Below, piece by piece: positions 45,801 through 55,859 of a DNA stretch of 64,000 bases (position 1 is the first letter of the stretch; each line of letters starts with the position of its first letter). Both the position numbers and the translations under genes were made by a program. This DNA is from Nectonema munidae (Eukaryota > Nematomorpha > Nectonematoida > Nectonematidae), in the NCBI GenBank assembly GCA_030549495.1, contig JAUIRK010000570.1, forward strand, positions 1,217,501 to 1,281,500, in the 5' to 3' direction. Under the pieces are notes generated by a model that did not search any database, was not told the DNA's origin, and saw only the letters and a list, made by a program, of their open reading frames with translations.

Positions 45801-48800
45801 TTTTTGAGTTCTTTTTCTACCGGTTTAAAATCATTATTGCTTCCTTCGTCGTCGAAATTAAGGAAATCATCATCTTCAACTAATTCAAAACTTGGAGGGA
45901 TTTGGATAATGTCAGAAGTACTAAGCCTAATTTGAACGATTTTTCTTTTAGAAGGATGGATTGAAAGTATACAAGCATCTTTTCAGTACCATATCCAACT
46001 CGACGGGATGTTTTGATTTGAGTGTTGTAAAGTTCCTTATCTTCAGAAGACAACGAAATTACATCTGCTTTAGTAATATCAAAAAGATTTATCAGCGACT
46101 TTTCAACACTCTCAGATTTCCTTTTTCTATACTTTTCATAAAGATCAACAACGTTCTTGATTTTGGAAATGATTTGCTCACGTGACACGATAGTAAAGTT
46201 TAGAAATTTCCATAAATAACTCAACTCTTCAGCAATTCTCTTAATTCTTGCTTGGCTGGTCTTTTCAAATTCATATAATGCAAGATAACGTCCCACTATT
46301 TGATTATTTATTGGCAGTTTCCATAAAAGTGACAAACTGCTTGTGACTAATGGTAAACATGGTCTTCTCTTCACACAGTTTGTCTTTGGTAAGTCTTTGT
46401 TTTGAACATGTTCTTTTTGACACATTTTTAAAAATAAAGTTGAAGTGTCTGCAATGAAATAAGCAAAAATAAAAAAATTTAATCATTCAAATAAGCAAAA
46501 AATTAAAAAAATTAAATTATTGAAGAGGTTTTCATACTCTTTCGAAATTGATGAAAATTTTGACCAAGAAGGATAATTTCAAGTCGTATATTTTTTCAAA
46601 AAGCGATGCACGCAGACATTTTTTTGCAATAAGCAACAAAAACTATATTTTTTTAATTCAAATGAAAAGTTTCATCGAATAAAACAGCAGGCATTTTGAT
46701 TTGATAAAAAAATTCAAAAGTTATATCCCTAACCATTATACTTGTATTGTAAGCTCTCAATCCCGTTTCACTGTAATTTCATCGCCGTAATTTCATCGTG
46801 GTAATTTCATCGCATAGTAAATTCATCGTGATTCAATACATCGTCGGTATCTTCATCGTCAAGTATTTTCATCGTACAGTGATTACATCGTCATAATAAT
46901 TTTATGCTTGACGGAAGCTCAATGTTTTTTTGTAAATATCCCTTTATAATTTTTTTTAAGTTTATTACGAACAATTAAATTATTTTTTAGTTTTATTATA
47001 AAAAAAATATCATATGAAGAGATATTTAATCTCGCGATGTAATCACTATACGATAAAGATACTTAACGATGAAAATACCAACGATGTATTGCATCACGAT
47101 GAATTTACTATAGGATGAAATTTCCAAGATGAAATTACCGGATACCCTCAATCCCACTACAACTACACTGATTTTATCAATTACCTTGTTCGTAATTCTG
47201 ATTCTATCAACCTTCTAGCTCAGTGGTTTTTAAACTGGAGTCTGCGGTGCAGCGAAGAAGTTCCATAGGGATCGAGAAGGGGACACTGAGTGAATCGTTT
47301 GCGCAAATTCATGTTTGATAAATAACATTGGAATGTTTTTGCAAAATATTAAGTATGGTTTAAAAAGTTTCAAAAATATCTGTTGTCAAAAAGTCCCACA
47401 ACATAGGAGAATAGTTGATATTACCTTACTACAAAGATATATTGAATGTGCTAAGAAGTTCTGAAGTTGTAAAGTTGACGCATATCTTCCTGACAAACGA
47501 TACCGTTTGAAGGCTAATAGGAGAGATGTCTGATGGCATGCAAGGCGTGGTTTTATTGATTCTGAATTCGATTTTCAACATTTTTGCTCAGATTGATGAA
47601 ACGATGGATGCTGCAAACTCAACTCAGCCTTGCGTGTACGTACAATATGTATATGACAAAAACCTAGTAGACAATTTCTTATTTTGCGAAAATCAGTATT
47701 AGAACAACTGCAAGAGACAAAAATGCCAGCTTTTGAAATGAAGCTGGAATAATTGCATTCTTTGACAAGAAAAAGTTTGCTCGATTTTTGAACATATTTG
47801 TTGATGAAAATAAGATTTTCATTAATAAAGATGTTCTGGAGGCCATAAAACACGATGTAGCATATCTAAGCTAAGAAATTTCTTCTTATTTTCTTAACCT
47901 ACAAAAATTTGAAAAATACTATCAATTTATCAAATCCCGGTTTATAATCGCGATTAGTAATCTGACCTCAGAAGACTTCTTAATTCAAGAACAGTTTATT
48001 GATTTGGTTAATGATTGAGGAGGTGCAAAACATGTTTTTCTGAAATATCTCATTGCGATTTTTTGTTTGAAATGGGAGAGTCCTATGCTGATGTTGCAAA
48101 GATTACCCTGAAAGCTCTGATTCGATTTGCCACTACATAAGAGTGTGGGCAAGCGTTTTCATGTTACTTTCCATTGAAACCAAATCCTGAAACAGTTTGA
48201 AAGTGAGTAATATGAGAGTTGCATTGGCCAAAACGGAGCCAAATTTAGACAAACCGGTTTAGACAAAGCAGATGCATCCATCGCATTGAGATTGATTGGA
48301 TTATTTTAGTTAGGACAACAATTATGTCAATTTTTTAGTAGAATGTTTATATATTGATTTATTTTTTTTAAATGAGACCCTGAGCTATTAAAAAATTATA
48401 GTTAGACCGCTACGCCGAAAATTTTTAGAAAGTTTGTGAACAACTCTTCAAACTCAACAAGAGAACAAAATTATTCATATTTAATAGATAACTAACTACT
48501 AATCATATCCCTCCTTATTGCCATTTACCAGTTATTGAAACGGATGGTCACAGTCTATCTGTATATACCATGACTAAAAATGATCTCTTTTGTAAATCTT
48601 TATGAAACAGAATTTTTTGTAGAGCCGATTTTATATTTGGTGTTCGAATGTTAAAAATGTCCTTGTCTTCTAAAGACCAAATAAAAATTATTGATATGTT
48701 ACAAAGTTATATGATAAAAACATTTGTTTACAATTTTGTATGTAATATTGAATTCACTAACACTAAATTGTATTGTATTGAATATAAATAATTCAATTTG

Positions 48801-51800
48801 TATTGTATTGAATAATGAACATAATTTGTTGTAAATAAAAATTGTTTCAAAATATTTTTTTGATAATCAATAATAAAGGTTACAATCAAATGTTAGAATA
48901 TTGGTAATCTTTGTTTTTCCTGTATCTGTTTTTTATTATATTTTTACAGCCTGCAAAGTTCTAATTGAATAATTTCTGTGAATTTTTTCTCATTTTTCTG
49001 TTTTTATTTTTTGAATACTTGCAATGAATATTAGTGATAAAATCAGAAGATTGCTTTAAGAAACAAATATTGCTCAAGAAGTTTTTGATTCTTCATATAG
49101 TTTAGAAACAGATTTGGAAGAATTTTCTAGTCATTTTTATCAAAGTGAAGAATCGTACAAAAAAATTGAAAGTTTTTAGACAAAAACAAAATTAAGTGGA
49201 GTGACGTGCCAATTTGTACAAAATAGGGAACTTGAAAGCATAATATTGTGACTCATCTTCCTGAGTTGGAAGGTAAAGGTAGAGAAAAAATTTAACAATT
49301 TAAAAATCTTTCGAACTATTTTTGATAATAATATGATCAATCTATTGTAAAAAATAGAAATATATATAGAGACGGAAGGTCAAAGATAATTAATTACAAA
49401 GAAGCAAATCATTAAAGAAGCATAGATGTTTTAAAGATTTGAAGGTTTATAGGAATTTTATTTATAACAGAATCGTTACATTCAAATAACTTAAATTTTA
49501 ATGATGTTTGCAATAATTCTTGTGTTGGTTGTGAATTTATAAAGAGTGTAGGGCAGGGGTGTAAAAACAGAGTTGCGCACTCGCGCCGCGCGACCAGAAA
49601 ATTTGCCTGTGCGACCGTAACCTGCAATGTTCTCAAAATAATAGTCTTATGTCGGAGGCATAAAAATTTTTGACGCAACTATACCTTAGCATTGTAAAAT
49701 CGGCTTGACGAGGGGGCAATAATTTGCGATATAAGTGTTGCTACTTTAGCTTATTTTTGAAAAACTGAATGTTTCCTCCTTAAAAATACCATATGGCTGC
49801 TATCATTTTGTTATTCAAGTTTTATAAACCATAGTAATATCTTCACTCGGAGCTGCCTGTTATTCTGAGGAATATAATATCGGTAAGATTTATTTCAATC
49901 ATCGAGAATATTATACTATTATAGTTCAACGATTAACCCTATTTTTCCGTCATAATACTACCACTATTTTTTCTTTAAAATTACAAGAAAAAATATCGTA
50001 GAATTGTTGTTGAAAATAATTTAACTTACCGGAAAAATTATTCTTTGAACTCAAACAATAAATAAATCCTTTAAAATTAAACAAAAGAATTTTTTGAAAA
50101 CTATCAAAATATTGTGTTCTTCGAAAAGTTCATGCCGATTTTTAGCATGATAGTTCATGCTTCGACGACACACATAAGAACGTGTCGGATATTATCAACA
50201 AATATGATATTTAAATTTTAAAGGTATTTATTTATCTTTTCATATTTAAAAAAAATTAAAATAAAGATTTTGTAACAAAATGGTGTTCTTATGATTGCTA
50301 CTATTTTCCCATAAACACACAATCGCTGTTACATTAGAGTTTTTGACAAATGTAATATTAGATAGCTGTTTCCAATACGTATGCACCGTCATGTTCCGAA
50401 CTTGTACCTACATTTTTTTTATAGAAAATTCACCGCATAGTTGCAATAATGGTGCTGTAGTAGTAATATAAAAATAAGCTCCTTTTTAGCCATCAATAAT
50501 GAAAATAGCCACTTTTAAAAATACGGTTGCGATAAGTACAAGGTAAAAATATAATAAGCAATGAACCGAGGGCAACTATGCGGTGAAGTTTCTAGAAAAA
50601 AAACAATAGTTACAAGTTTTGAACATGACGATGCATACGTATTTGAAGTAGCTGTCTAACATCTTATTATTTGTATAAGACTAATGTAACAGCTATTGCT
50701 TGTTTGTGGGGAAATAGTAGCAACTTCTGCTTACATCACATGACTTTGAAGACATGTCACGCCACTTTTGCTTAACAAAAGATATTCCCCATTTGGTTGT
50801 CATTCATTGTGTGGCTCATAGACTCCAACTGGCAGTCCTGGATTAATTGAAAGCTGTACCATTTATGCAACAAGTTGAGACGACTCTCAGAGGATTATAT
50901 ATTTTTTTATCATTCTTCACCAAAGCGCTCATCCCAGCTAAAAAAGGTGCAGCAGCTTTAGAAATGCAGGTCCTAAAACTAAGAGACATCAATGCTTTGA
51001 GATGGGTTGCCAGCAAAGAACAGGCACTTCAAGCATTTTTGAAAAGTTGGCAAGCTGTGGTCTTTCAGTTGCAGAACAACTCTAATGTGAGAACTTCTGA
51101 TGCTCAAAAAGCAAAAGGGCTGCTGAAAGCCATTTGTGATTTTAGTTTTTTGAAGTACTGTCATTTTCTTTATGACTTTCTAGCAGTCCTACGCTCACTT
51201 TCTGCTACATTTCAAAGAGAAACCCAGATGTCAGAAATCAAACCATCAGTGAACTATGCTATTTCTCTTTTAAACAAACTGTAACATAACACAGGAGAGA
51301 TTGAGAGTCTTTTTTTTGAAGTGTCTCCCATTGGTGTCTTCAGAGAAGTCCAGTTAGAAAGAGTAGAAGCAGGGGAAGCAAGTTACCAAAAGGATAGAAT
51401 AATTATCCTCTCTGATGGGAAAGCTTATCTGACAGAGCGATTCAAGACCATGGATGCAACAGTAGCACAGAATATATCCATATTTGATAAAATGGGATCA
51501 CCAGAGGGGAAGAAACTGTCAGATTTTAGGGATGCTGAGCTTGAGCAACTGGTGCAGCATTTCAAGGAGTCCCTATCTAACATGGAAGTACATGAACAGT
51601 TCCAACTGCTTCCTTTGCAAAGGAAATGCTGCTTGATGAGTGGTTTAGATTGAAAATCCTGGAAAAAAAACTGTCCTTCCCCCATCTTTGCAAACAGGCT
51701 ATGCCACGCCCTGAAAGATTCCCAGTGTTATCCAAACTGATGCTAAATGTTTTGGTTTTACCAAGTTCATCTGCTACTTGCGAAAGGGGATTCAGGAGAA

Positions 51801-54559
51801 TAAACTTCATCAAAACAGACCTCAGATCAAGACTGACAACAGCAAACCTTGATTCCCTTATGCTTGTCGGCCTAAGTTGTGCTTCCGTTAAGGACTTTGA
51901 TCCAAATAAAAGTATTAGACTCTGGCATTCATCACGTTGGCAGAAACCTGTACACATGTGAATTAAAATAACCGGCACTATTTTTCTATGTAAGCAATGT
52001 TTACTAAACATGTTAGGTAAGAAATAAATTGAATATTTCATTTCTAAAGTAGTTGCATTTTAATTATTTTAATACATTTGACGTATGAATGCTGTATGGC
52101 AAAGTTTATATGTACGTGCTACTAAAAATGTTATGTGCTACTAAACTTCACAAAAAATTTTGCACCCCTGGTGTAGTGTCTTCACAAAGATAAAAATTCT
52201 GATAAGTTAGCTAATGTTCGGATAAGTTAGCTGCCATCAGAGAATTTTTTGATTGTTGTGTTGAATTAGAATTGTAAATCATTGTATACTCCATATGAAT
52301 ACCTCACAGTTTATAAAGTAATATTTTCTTTTAAAGGTAGGTTCTGATTTAGAATGTATTTTGGGGCTTCAAAACCAAAAATTATAAATTTGGAAGTTTA
52401 TGTTGGAAAACATTAAAAAGTGTTAATTAGCCATCTATTGATTTATCTCTTGATTTAAAATTGCAGTATAATTTATCCTTAGTCAGAACAATAAGAAAAA
52501 CAGAAAATGTGTACCTAAAAACTTGTCAAGTAAAATAAAAGTAATTAATTCAAATAAATTTTTATTTACAAAACATTTGACACTGGTTTCTTATGTTTCG
52601 AAAAAAGAATAAAATTGTTACGTTCTACAATGCATCATGGCAAAAGTACTGAAAAAACTGATAAAAAAGCCTGAAATAATAAACTTTTACAATGAGACAA
52701 AATATGGTGTGGATTTGGTAGATCAGCTATCAGCTAAATACAATGTTGTAAGACGAACAAGACTATGGCCAATGTGCATATTTTATGGATTATGTAATAA
52801 TGCCTATATAATATATAAATTTTATAATTCTTCAACAGACTAAAAAGAAACTTTTTGTTCAATTTCTGTAAAGAATTATCTTTGGAATATATGAAGGTGA
52901 GAAAAAGTACAAAAAATATTTCAAGAAATATCAAAAGTTTAATTTTATTTTTTACAGATAATTCTCAAGAAGTGTCAAGTAGTTCAACATCTAACAAAAT
53001 GTCCCAAGAGAAAATGTCAAAAAACAGATTAAATGTTTGAAATTTGAAGGGTTTATTTGTAAAAAACATCAAAATACAATATGTGAAAACTGTGCTAAAT
53101 TAATTCCTTAATTTTAGGCTAATAAATTTGATTGTTTTTTGTATAAATTTTATATATAGATGGCGTTAAAAATATTTAAAAACAAAAAAAGTAACATGAA
53201 TTATGATAGAATGTGTTTATTTTTATCAAAGTGTTAAATTTAAATATTTTTATAAAAAAATTTAAGATTTGCAAAACCGCATTACTTGTGGTAAAAAATC
53301 TATCGCGTTAACTCAGTGTTAATGTTAAAAAAGAGACTAATACAGAAAATTTGAATATTGTGTTTAAAGGCTAGATTTCCCGTTTTGCATTGCATTGAAA
53401 ATTAAAAAAACCAATTTCAAAGTTCACATAAAAAGTATGTTGAGAATATATTTTTAACAAAAAATATAAAATAAAAAACATGAATTTAGTTACCAGAAAA
53501 TGTATTTATGGCGAAATCTAGGGAGTAACAAGCCTATTCAGATAAACCAGATTTAAATCATCTATCTGTTTTTAATCAAAAAGTGTAGTTTAATTATTTG
53601 CAAGTTGTTTTAAAGAATTTGATATATTTTTTAGATTACTTTTTTATCGTCTTATTAAATTAATTATTTTCTTTTGTTTTTGATAGTTGTTCTTCATGTA
53701 AGAAAGTTGAACCTGACTTTTCTAAGGCTGCTAAAGGTCTTAAAGTAATAAATTTAAATCATTTTATTTACTAATTGAAAACTATTTCTTTATTCAAGGC
53801 CGCAAACATAACATGTGCAGCTTTTGACATATACAACTCTCAAGAAATAAGAACGAAATATGCTATTAAAGACATGCCGTCTTTAAGATTATTTAGTAAG
53901 AACAGAAAAACATTTGAAATTATAAAACGTATGATTTATTATTTTATTCTTATTTGTTTTGGGTTATAAAGAAAGTTATATTTTATTAAGCCCCCTTCAC
54001 TTGGAATAGTATTATCGATCAAACTTTCAAAATTCTTAAGAAGATTTCTTATGAAGCTATTGGAGAAAAGGTTAAATCCAAAAAAAAGAGTTCAATGGTA
54101 ATTTTTCTCATGAAAATCAACAGTTTTTGACTCGTCTAAATTTCTAAGAATGCTGTAATTGAATTGACGGATAGCAATTTTGATGAAAAAGTTATAAATA
54201 GTAAAGAATTATGGTTGGTAGAGTTTTATGCGCCTTGGTGTGGTCACTGTAAGAGATTGCAGCCAGAATGGAGTAAGGCTGCATCCGAGCTGGAAGGCAA
54301 GATTAAGGTTGGAGCGGTTGATGCAACAGTGCATAACATGCTCACTCAAAGATATCAAGTATAACTCGTATTTATTTCTCATTTCTTACTTTTAAATAGC
54401 CTACATTTTCAGATTAAAGGTTTTCCGACTATCAAATGTTTCACACCTAATGATAAAAAAACACCTATTGATTACAACGAAGAAAGAACTGCTTCTTCAA
54501 TTGTTTCTTGGGGTTTGAGAATTTTGAGTCAGAACATTGCACCTCCTGATGTTTTACAG
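42863..54559 (+). CDS. PDIA6: PDIA6-like protein disulfide isomerase (partial, exons 1-6)
   Basis: An endoplasmic reticulum thiol oxidoreductase. Exons by GT-AG boundaries: 42863-43011, 53687-53744, 53799-53928, 53991-54097, 54149-54358 and 54413-54559; these join in frame to 267 codons. Residues 1-18 are a signal peptide ([18 protein letters not shown]). Domain a0 (about 25-115) has LIHFYEKD then CSSC at residues 51-54, where PDIA6 proteins usually have WCGHC. A Lys/Ser linker follows (about 135-148). Domain a (149-265) has the standard [20 protein letters not shown] with Cys 179 and 182, then GFPTIK with the cis-Pro. The end, NIAPPDVLQ, is the usual lead-in to the C-terminal b domain, whose exons were not found up to 64000. 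Introns 2-5 are 50-62 bp; intron 1 is 10.7 kb and full of transposons. The odd first active site is seen directly; its effect is inference. Confidence 0.88.
43211..43480. repeat. Long near-perfect hairpin, 124-129-bp arms
   Basis: Left arm 43211-43339 and right arm 43357-43480 are inverted copies separated by only 17 bp. Landmarks: TATAATTTATAAAAT at the outer end, AACAAAGTAAACTTTATCAA, CAAATATTTTCGGTTCAATC and, at the loop, TTGGAAGT/ACTTCCAA. There are only a few mismatches and small indels, so a transcript across it would form a long hairpin. It lies inside PDIA6-like intron 1. No flanking target duplication was identified. Confidence 0.88.
44133..44320. mobile_element. 188-bp hAT-type MITE
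   Basis: The ends are CAGTGCCCGCGCTA and its inverted copy TAGCGCGGGCACTA (13 of 14 matching). The flanks are CGTTATCA (44125-44132) and TGTTATCA (44321-44328), an 8-bp target duplication with one change. CA...TG-like ends with 8-bp duplication fit hAT. Inside are two long C runs and no ORF. No full-length relative with the same ends was seen in this window. Confidence 0.82.
44395..46425 (-). pseudogene. hAT-like transposase relic, arthropod-type family
   Basis: Three minus-strand pieces lie in order. The N-terminal part (46425-45880) has [20 protein letters not shown] and [20 protein letters not shown]. Interrupted text at about 45800-45500 is followed by 45499-45218 with [20 protein letters not shown] and [16 protein letters not shown]. 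The last piece, 45191-44922, has [12 protein letters not shown] and [13 protein letters not shown]. This set of motifs is familiar from a widespread family of transposon-like proteins in arthropods and other invertebrates; hAT membership is likely but not certain. The left end near 44395 (CACGGGCGTACATCC) resembles that at 54669. Frameshifts show it is dead. It lies antisense in intron 1. Confidence 0.6.
46765..47146. mobile_element. Fold-back element 3 with 15-bp phased arms and 9-bp target duplication
   Basis: Identical CTCAATCCC flanks the element at 46756-46764 and 47147-47155. The arms (about 46787-46890 and 47034-47139) are inverted copies with close to 90 percent identity. In the left arm CATCG recurs at 46780, 46794, 46809, 46824, 46839, 46854, 46870 and 46886, a 14-16 bp rhythm (unit like TAATTTCATCG). 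The 140-bp centre has no ORF. The architecture is like that of element 2 at 7861-8749, though the motif differs. A 9-bp duplication is typical of MULE elements but is not proof. Confidence 0.85.
47226..48320 (+). pseudogene. hAT element relic (ZBED/FAM200-like transposase)
   Basis: The left end CAGTGGTTTTTAAACTGGAG is a classic hAT terminus. Plus-strand text reads [27 protein letters not shown] (catalytic Asp region) and DNFLFCENQ. After a gap it reads [21 protein letters not shown] at about 48100, close to the hAT dimerisation domain, and [13 protein letters not shown]. Stops and frameshifts are numerous and the right end was not found. Confidence 0.65.
48495..48720 (+). repeat. Decayed copy of the segment at 55205-55460
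   Basis: Shared landmarks in order: TTGCC-TT-CAGTTATTGAAA, ACCATGACT/ATCATGACT, CTTTTGTAAATCTT, GCCGATTTTATATTTGGT against CAACCGTTTCTATATGGT, and CTGTCTTCTGAAGACC-like text. The shared segment probably belongs to an unclassified mobile element. Confidence 0.5.
49027..49553 (+). pseudogene. piggyBac relic, N-terminal part (interrupted by hAT)
   Basis: Plus-strand text shows an acidic N-terminus ([31 protein letters not shown]), then WSDVPICT and [13 protein letters not shown], the usual piggyBac lead-in. Next comes [22 protein letters not shown], the same region as LKAFIGLLYLAGLLHSN in the copy at 4712. Several stops are present. The text breaks off at 49553, exactly at the hAT left end, and continues at 52171. 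Confidence 0.8.
50294..50723. repeat. Long inverted repeat inside the hAT element
   Basis: Arm 50294-50443 and arm 50574-50723 are inverted copies of about 150 bp with roughly 80 percent identity. Landmarks: TGCTACTATTT at the outer ends, GCTGTTACATTAG, ATACGTATGCAyCGTCATGTT and TTCACCGCATAGTTGC at the inner ends. The spacer is about 130 bp. It could be a nested fold-back MITE; no clear target duplication was found. Confidence 0.85.
50770..51961 (+). pseudogene. hAT transposase C-terminal two thirds (KIAA1586/ZNF862-like)
   Basis: Text begins [20 protein letters not shown], a hallmark of this hAT group, followed by TAA at 50844 and [21 protein letters not shown] second TAA is at 51282, and a frameshift lies near 51620. 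The last frame (51626-51961) carries the dimerisation domain [20 protein letters not shown] and NLDSLMLV. The zinc-finger N-terminus and first catalytic region are not visible. The group is best known from fish and other vertebrates and from some invertebrates. Three lesions suggest moderate age. Confidence 0.82.
52179..53110 (+). pseudogene. piggyBac relic, C-terminal part
   Basis: Continues the piggyBac interrupted at 49553. Pieces: [25 protein letters not shown], a VRTIRKTEN-like block at about 52480 and LVSYVSKKN. The clear frame at 52637-52843 has [20 protein letters not shown] (third Asp region), [12 protein letters not shown] and [12 protein letters not shown]. The Cys-rich tail at about 52990-53110 is present but broken. 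Stops occur throughout. Confidence 0.82.
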
Positions 54560-54668
54560 GTAAACTTGAACAATTCAAGTATTTTACTTTTTATTATGAT
54601 GAATGTTTTTAACACGTCTTTATTCCCCTCCCCTTCTTACTTTGAATGGCCGTATATGACCCCTAGAG
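54560..54668. other. Start of PDIA6-like intron 6
   Basis: GTAAAC follows exon 6 at 54560. No further exon of the b domain was found to the window end, so intron 6 exceeds 9.4 kb unless the gene is truncated. Confidence 0.5.
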
Positions 54669-54751
54669 CAGAGGCGCACATCCTTAAAATTTTTAGGGGC
54701 GAACATAATTTTCAAAATTGATTATAAAAGAATTTTTGTCTAATGAACACA
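54669..54751. repeat. hAT-like element end related to 44395-44490
   Basis: CAGAGGCGCACATCC followed by AATTTTCAAAATTGATTATA and ATTTTTGTCTAATGAACAC parallels the sequence at 44395-44490. The preceding CCCTAGAG looks like a hAT target site. It probably marks the left end of another copy or deletion derivative. Confidence 0.55.
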
Positions 54752-55061
54752 CCTCCATGGTTTTATTACGTGACAATTCACTTCCATTCTCTGTTCCCAA
54801 AAACGTAACTGCTGGGATTTTAACAAGTTGAATTTCCTTTTTCTAATTGTAATTGCATCCTACCTTTTAGCTTAGCAAGATAACAAAATCATCCATATAT
54901 GATTGAGTGAAAGTAAAAAATGTGTTAATTCTTTGTGTTCGCTATTATTTTGAGAACATTCCCGATTCTTAACTTTTATTTCTTAACCCCTGAATTACGC
55001 TTTGGGCTAGAACAAATTCTTCACATGTTTTATTATAAATTCAGTAAGTTTTCAATTTGTT

Positions 55062-55439
55062 ATGCTTTTTGACGAAAATAGACTAGCAAAGACGCTCGAA
55101 AATGGAATGAATAGAGCATGTTTTATTTTTTGTTTGAGACTTTTCCATTTGAGCATGGAGAGACGGTGCTCACTACTCAATGCGTGTAATAAGGTCTTTA
55201 TAGCGCATTATTGCCTTTCATCAGTTATTGAAACCGATGATCCCAAATACCCTTTCAGATTTGGCTGTTCTAGTACTGAAACCACTACATTAACAAAAAC
55301 CTTATCGAGAGATATTCTAAGCTCTAACCAACTGAAGGTTTTATATCATGACTCTTCTTTTGTAAATCTTGTTGAAGCAGAATTCTTGATTCAACCGTTT
55401 CTATATGGTATTCAAAGATTAAAAATACCTGTCTTCTGA
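55062..55439 (+). other. 125-codon ORF, unrecognised, repeated in decayed form at 48495
   Basis: An open frame with ATG start: MLFDENRLAKTLENGMNRAC, then VIETDDPKYPFRFG and FLYGIQRLKIPVF before the stop. Because a decayed copy exists 6.7 kb upstream, it is likely part of a mobile element and not a PDIA6 exon. No domain was recognised. Confidence 0.35.
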
Positions 55440-55859
55440 AGACCGTATGAAAAGGCTTGTATTACAAGGCCCATTGATAAATATGACATCTTTTATCCGA
55501 CGACTCTGTTATCTGATACAATATTGACTATCGGACTTTTCCAATGTTTTTTTCACCGCTTATTCTGACATACATACCCCCACATGAACACCCTCTCATC
55601 AAACCAAAAACAAAAGGCTCTCATGCCTGCCTCTATAATTTGCTAATCCGACAGACCAATCATGTAATAGTATTTGTTTTTATCACATGCATTTTACACT
55701 AGAAAAGACAACACATTTTGTACCTAAAAAGATATGCGTTATATACGACCCTAACATAAAAGTTAACAAGGGCAAAAATAAACAATTTAAAAAGTTTGCC
55801 ATAAAATAAAGACAAAACTTTATTTTCCATTAAAAATTAAACCTAAATGTTTTATGTAT

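Larger units (their letters stand above)
49554..52170 (+). mobile_element. Complete hAT element with 8-bp target duplication
   Basis: The left end is CAGGGGTGTAAAA (49554) and the right end is TTTTGCACCCCTG (52158-52170), inverted with one mismatch. The flanks are GTGTAGGG (49546-49553) and GTGTAGTG (52171-52178), matching 7 of 8. The element is 2617 bp and splits a piggyBac relic. Its coding half (50770-51961) is clearly richer in G+C than the rest of the window, which may reflect a different origin. A 430-bp fold-back structure lies in its left half. Confidence 0.92.
43012..53686 (+). other. PDIA6-like intron 1, expanded by nested transposons
   Basis: The intron starts GTAAAT at 43012 and ends TTTTTGATAG at 53686. 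Joining completes a GAT codon (D50) and continues the thioredoxin fold in frame, which supports splicing over 10.7 kb. At least seven element insertions lie inside; those on the opposite strand include a transposase relic at 44395-46425. Confidence 0.8.
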
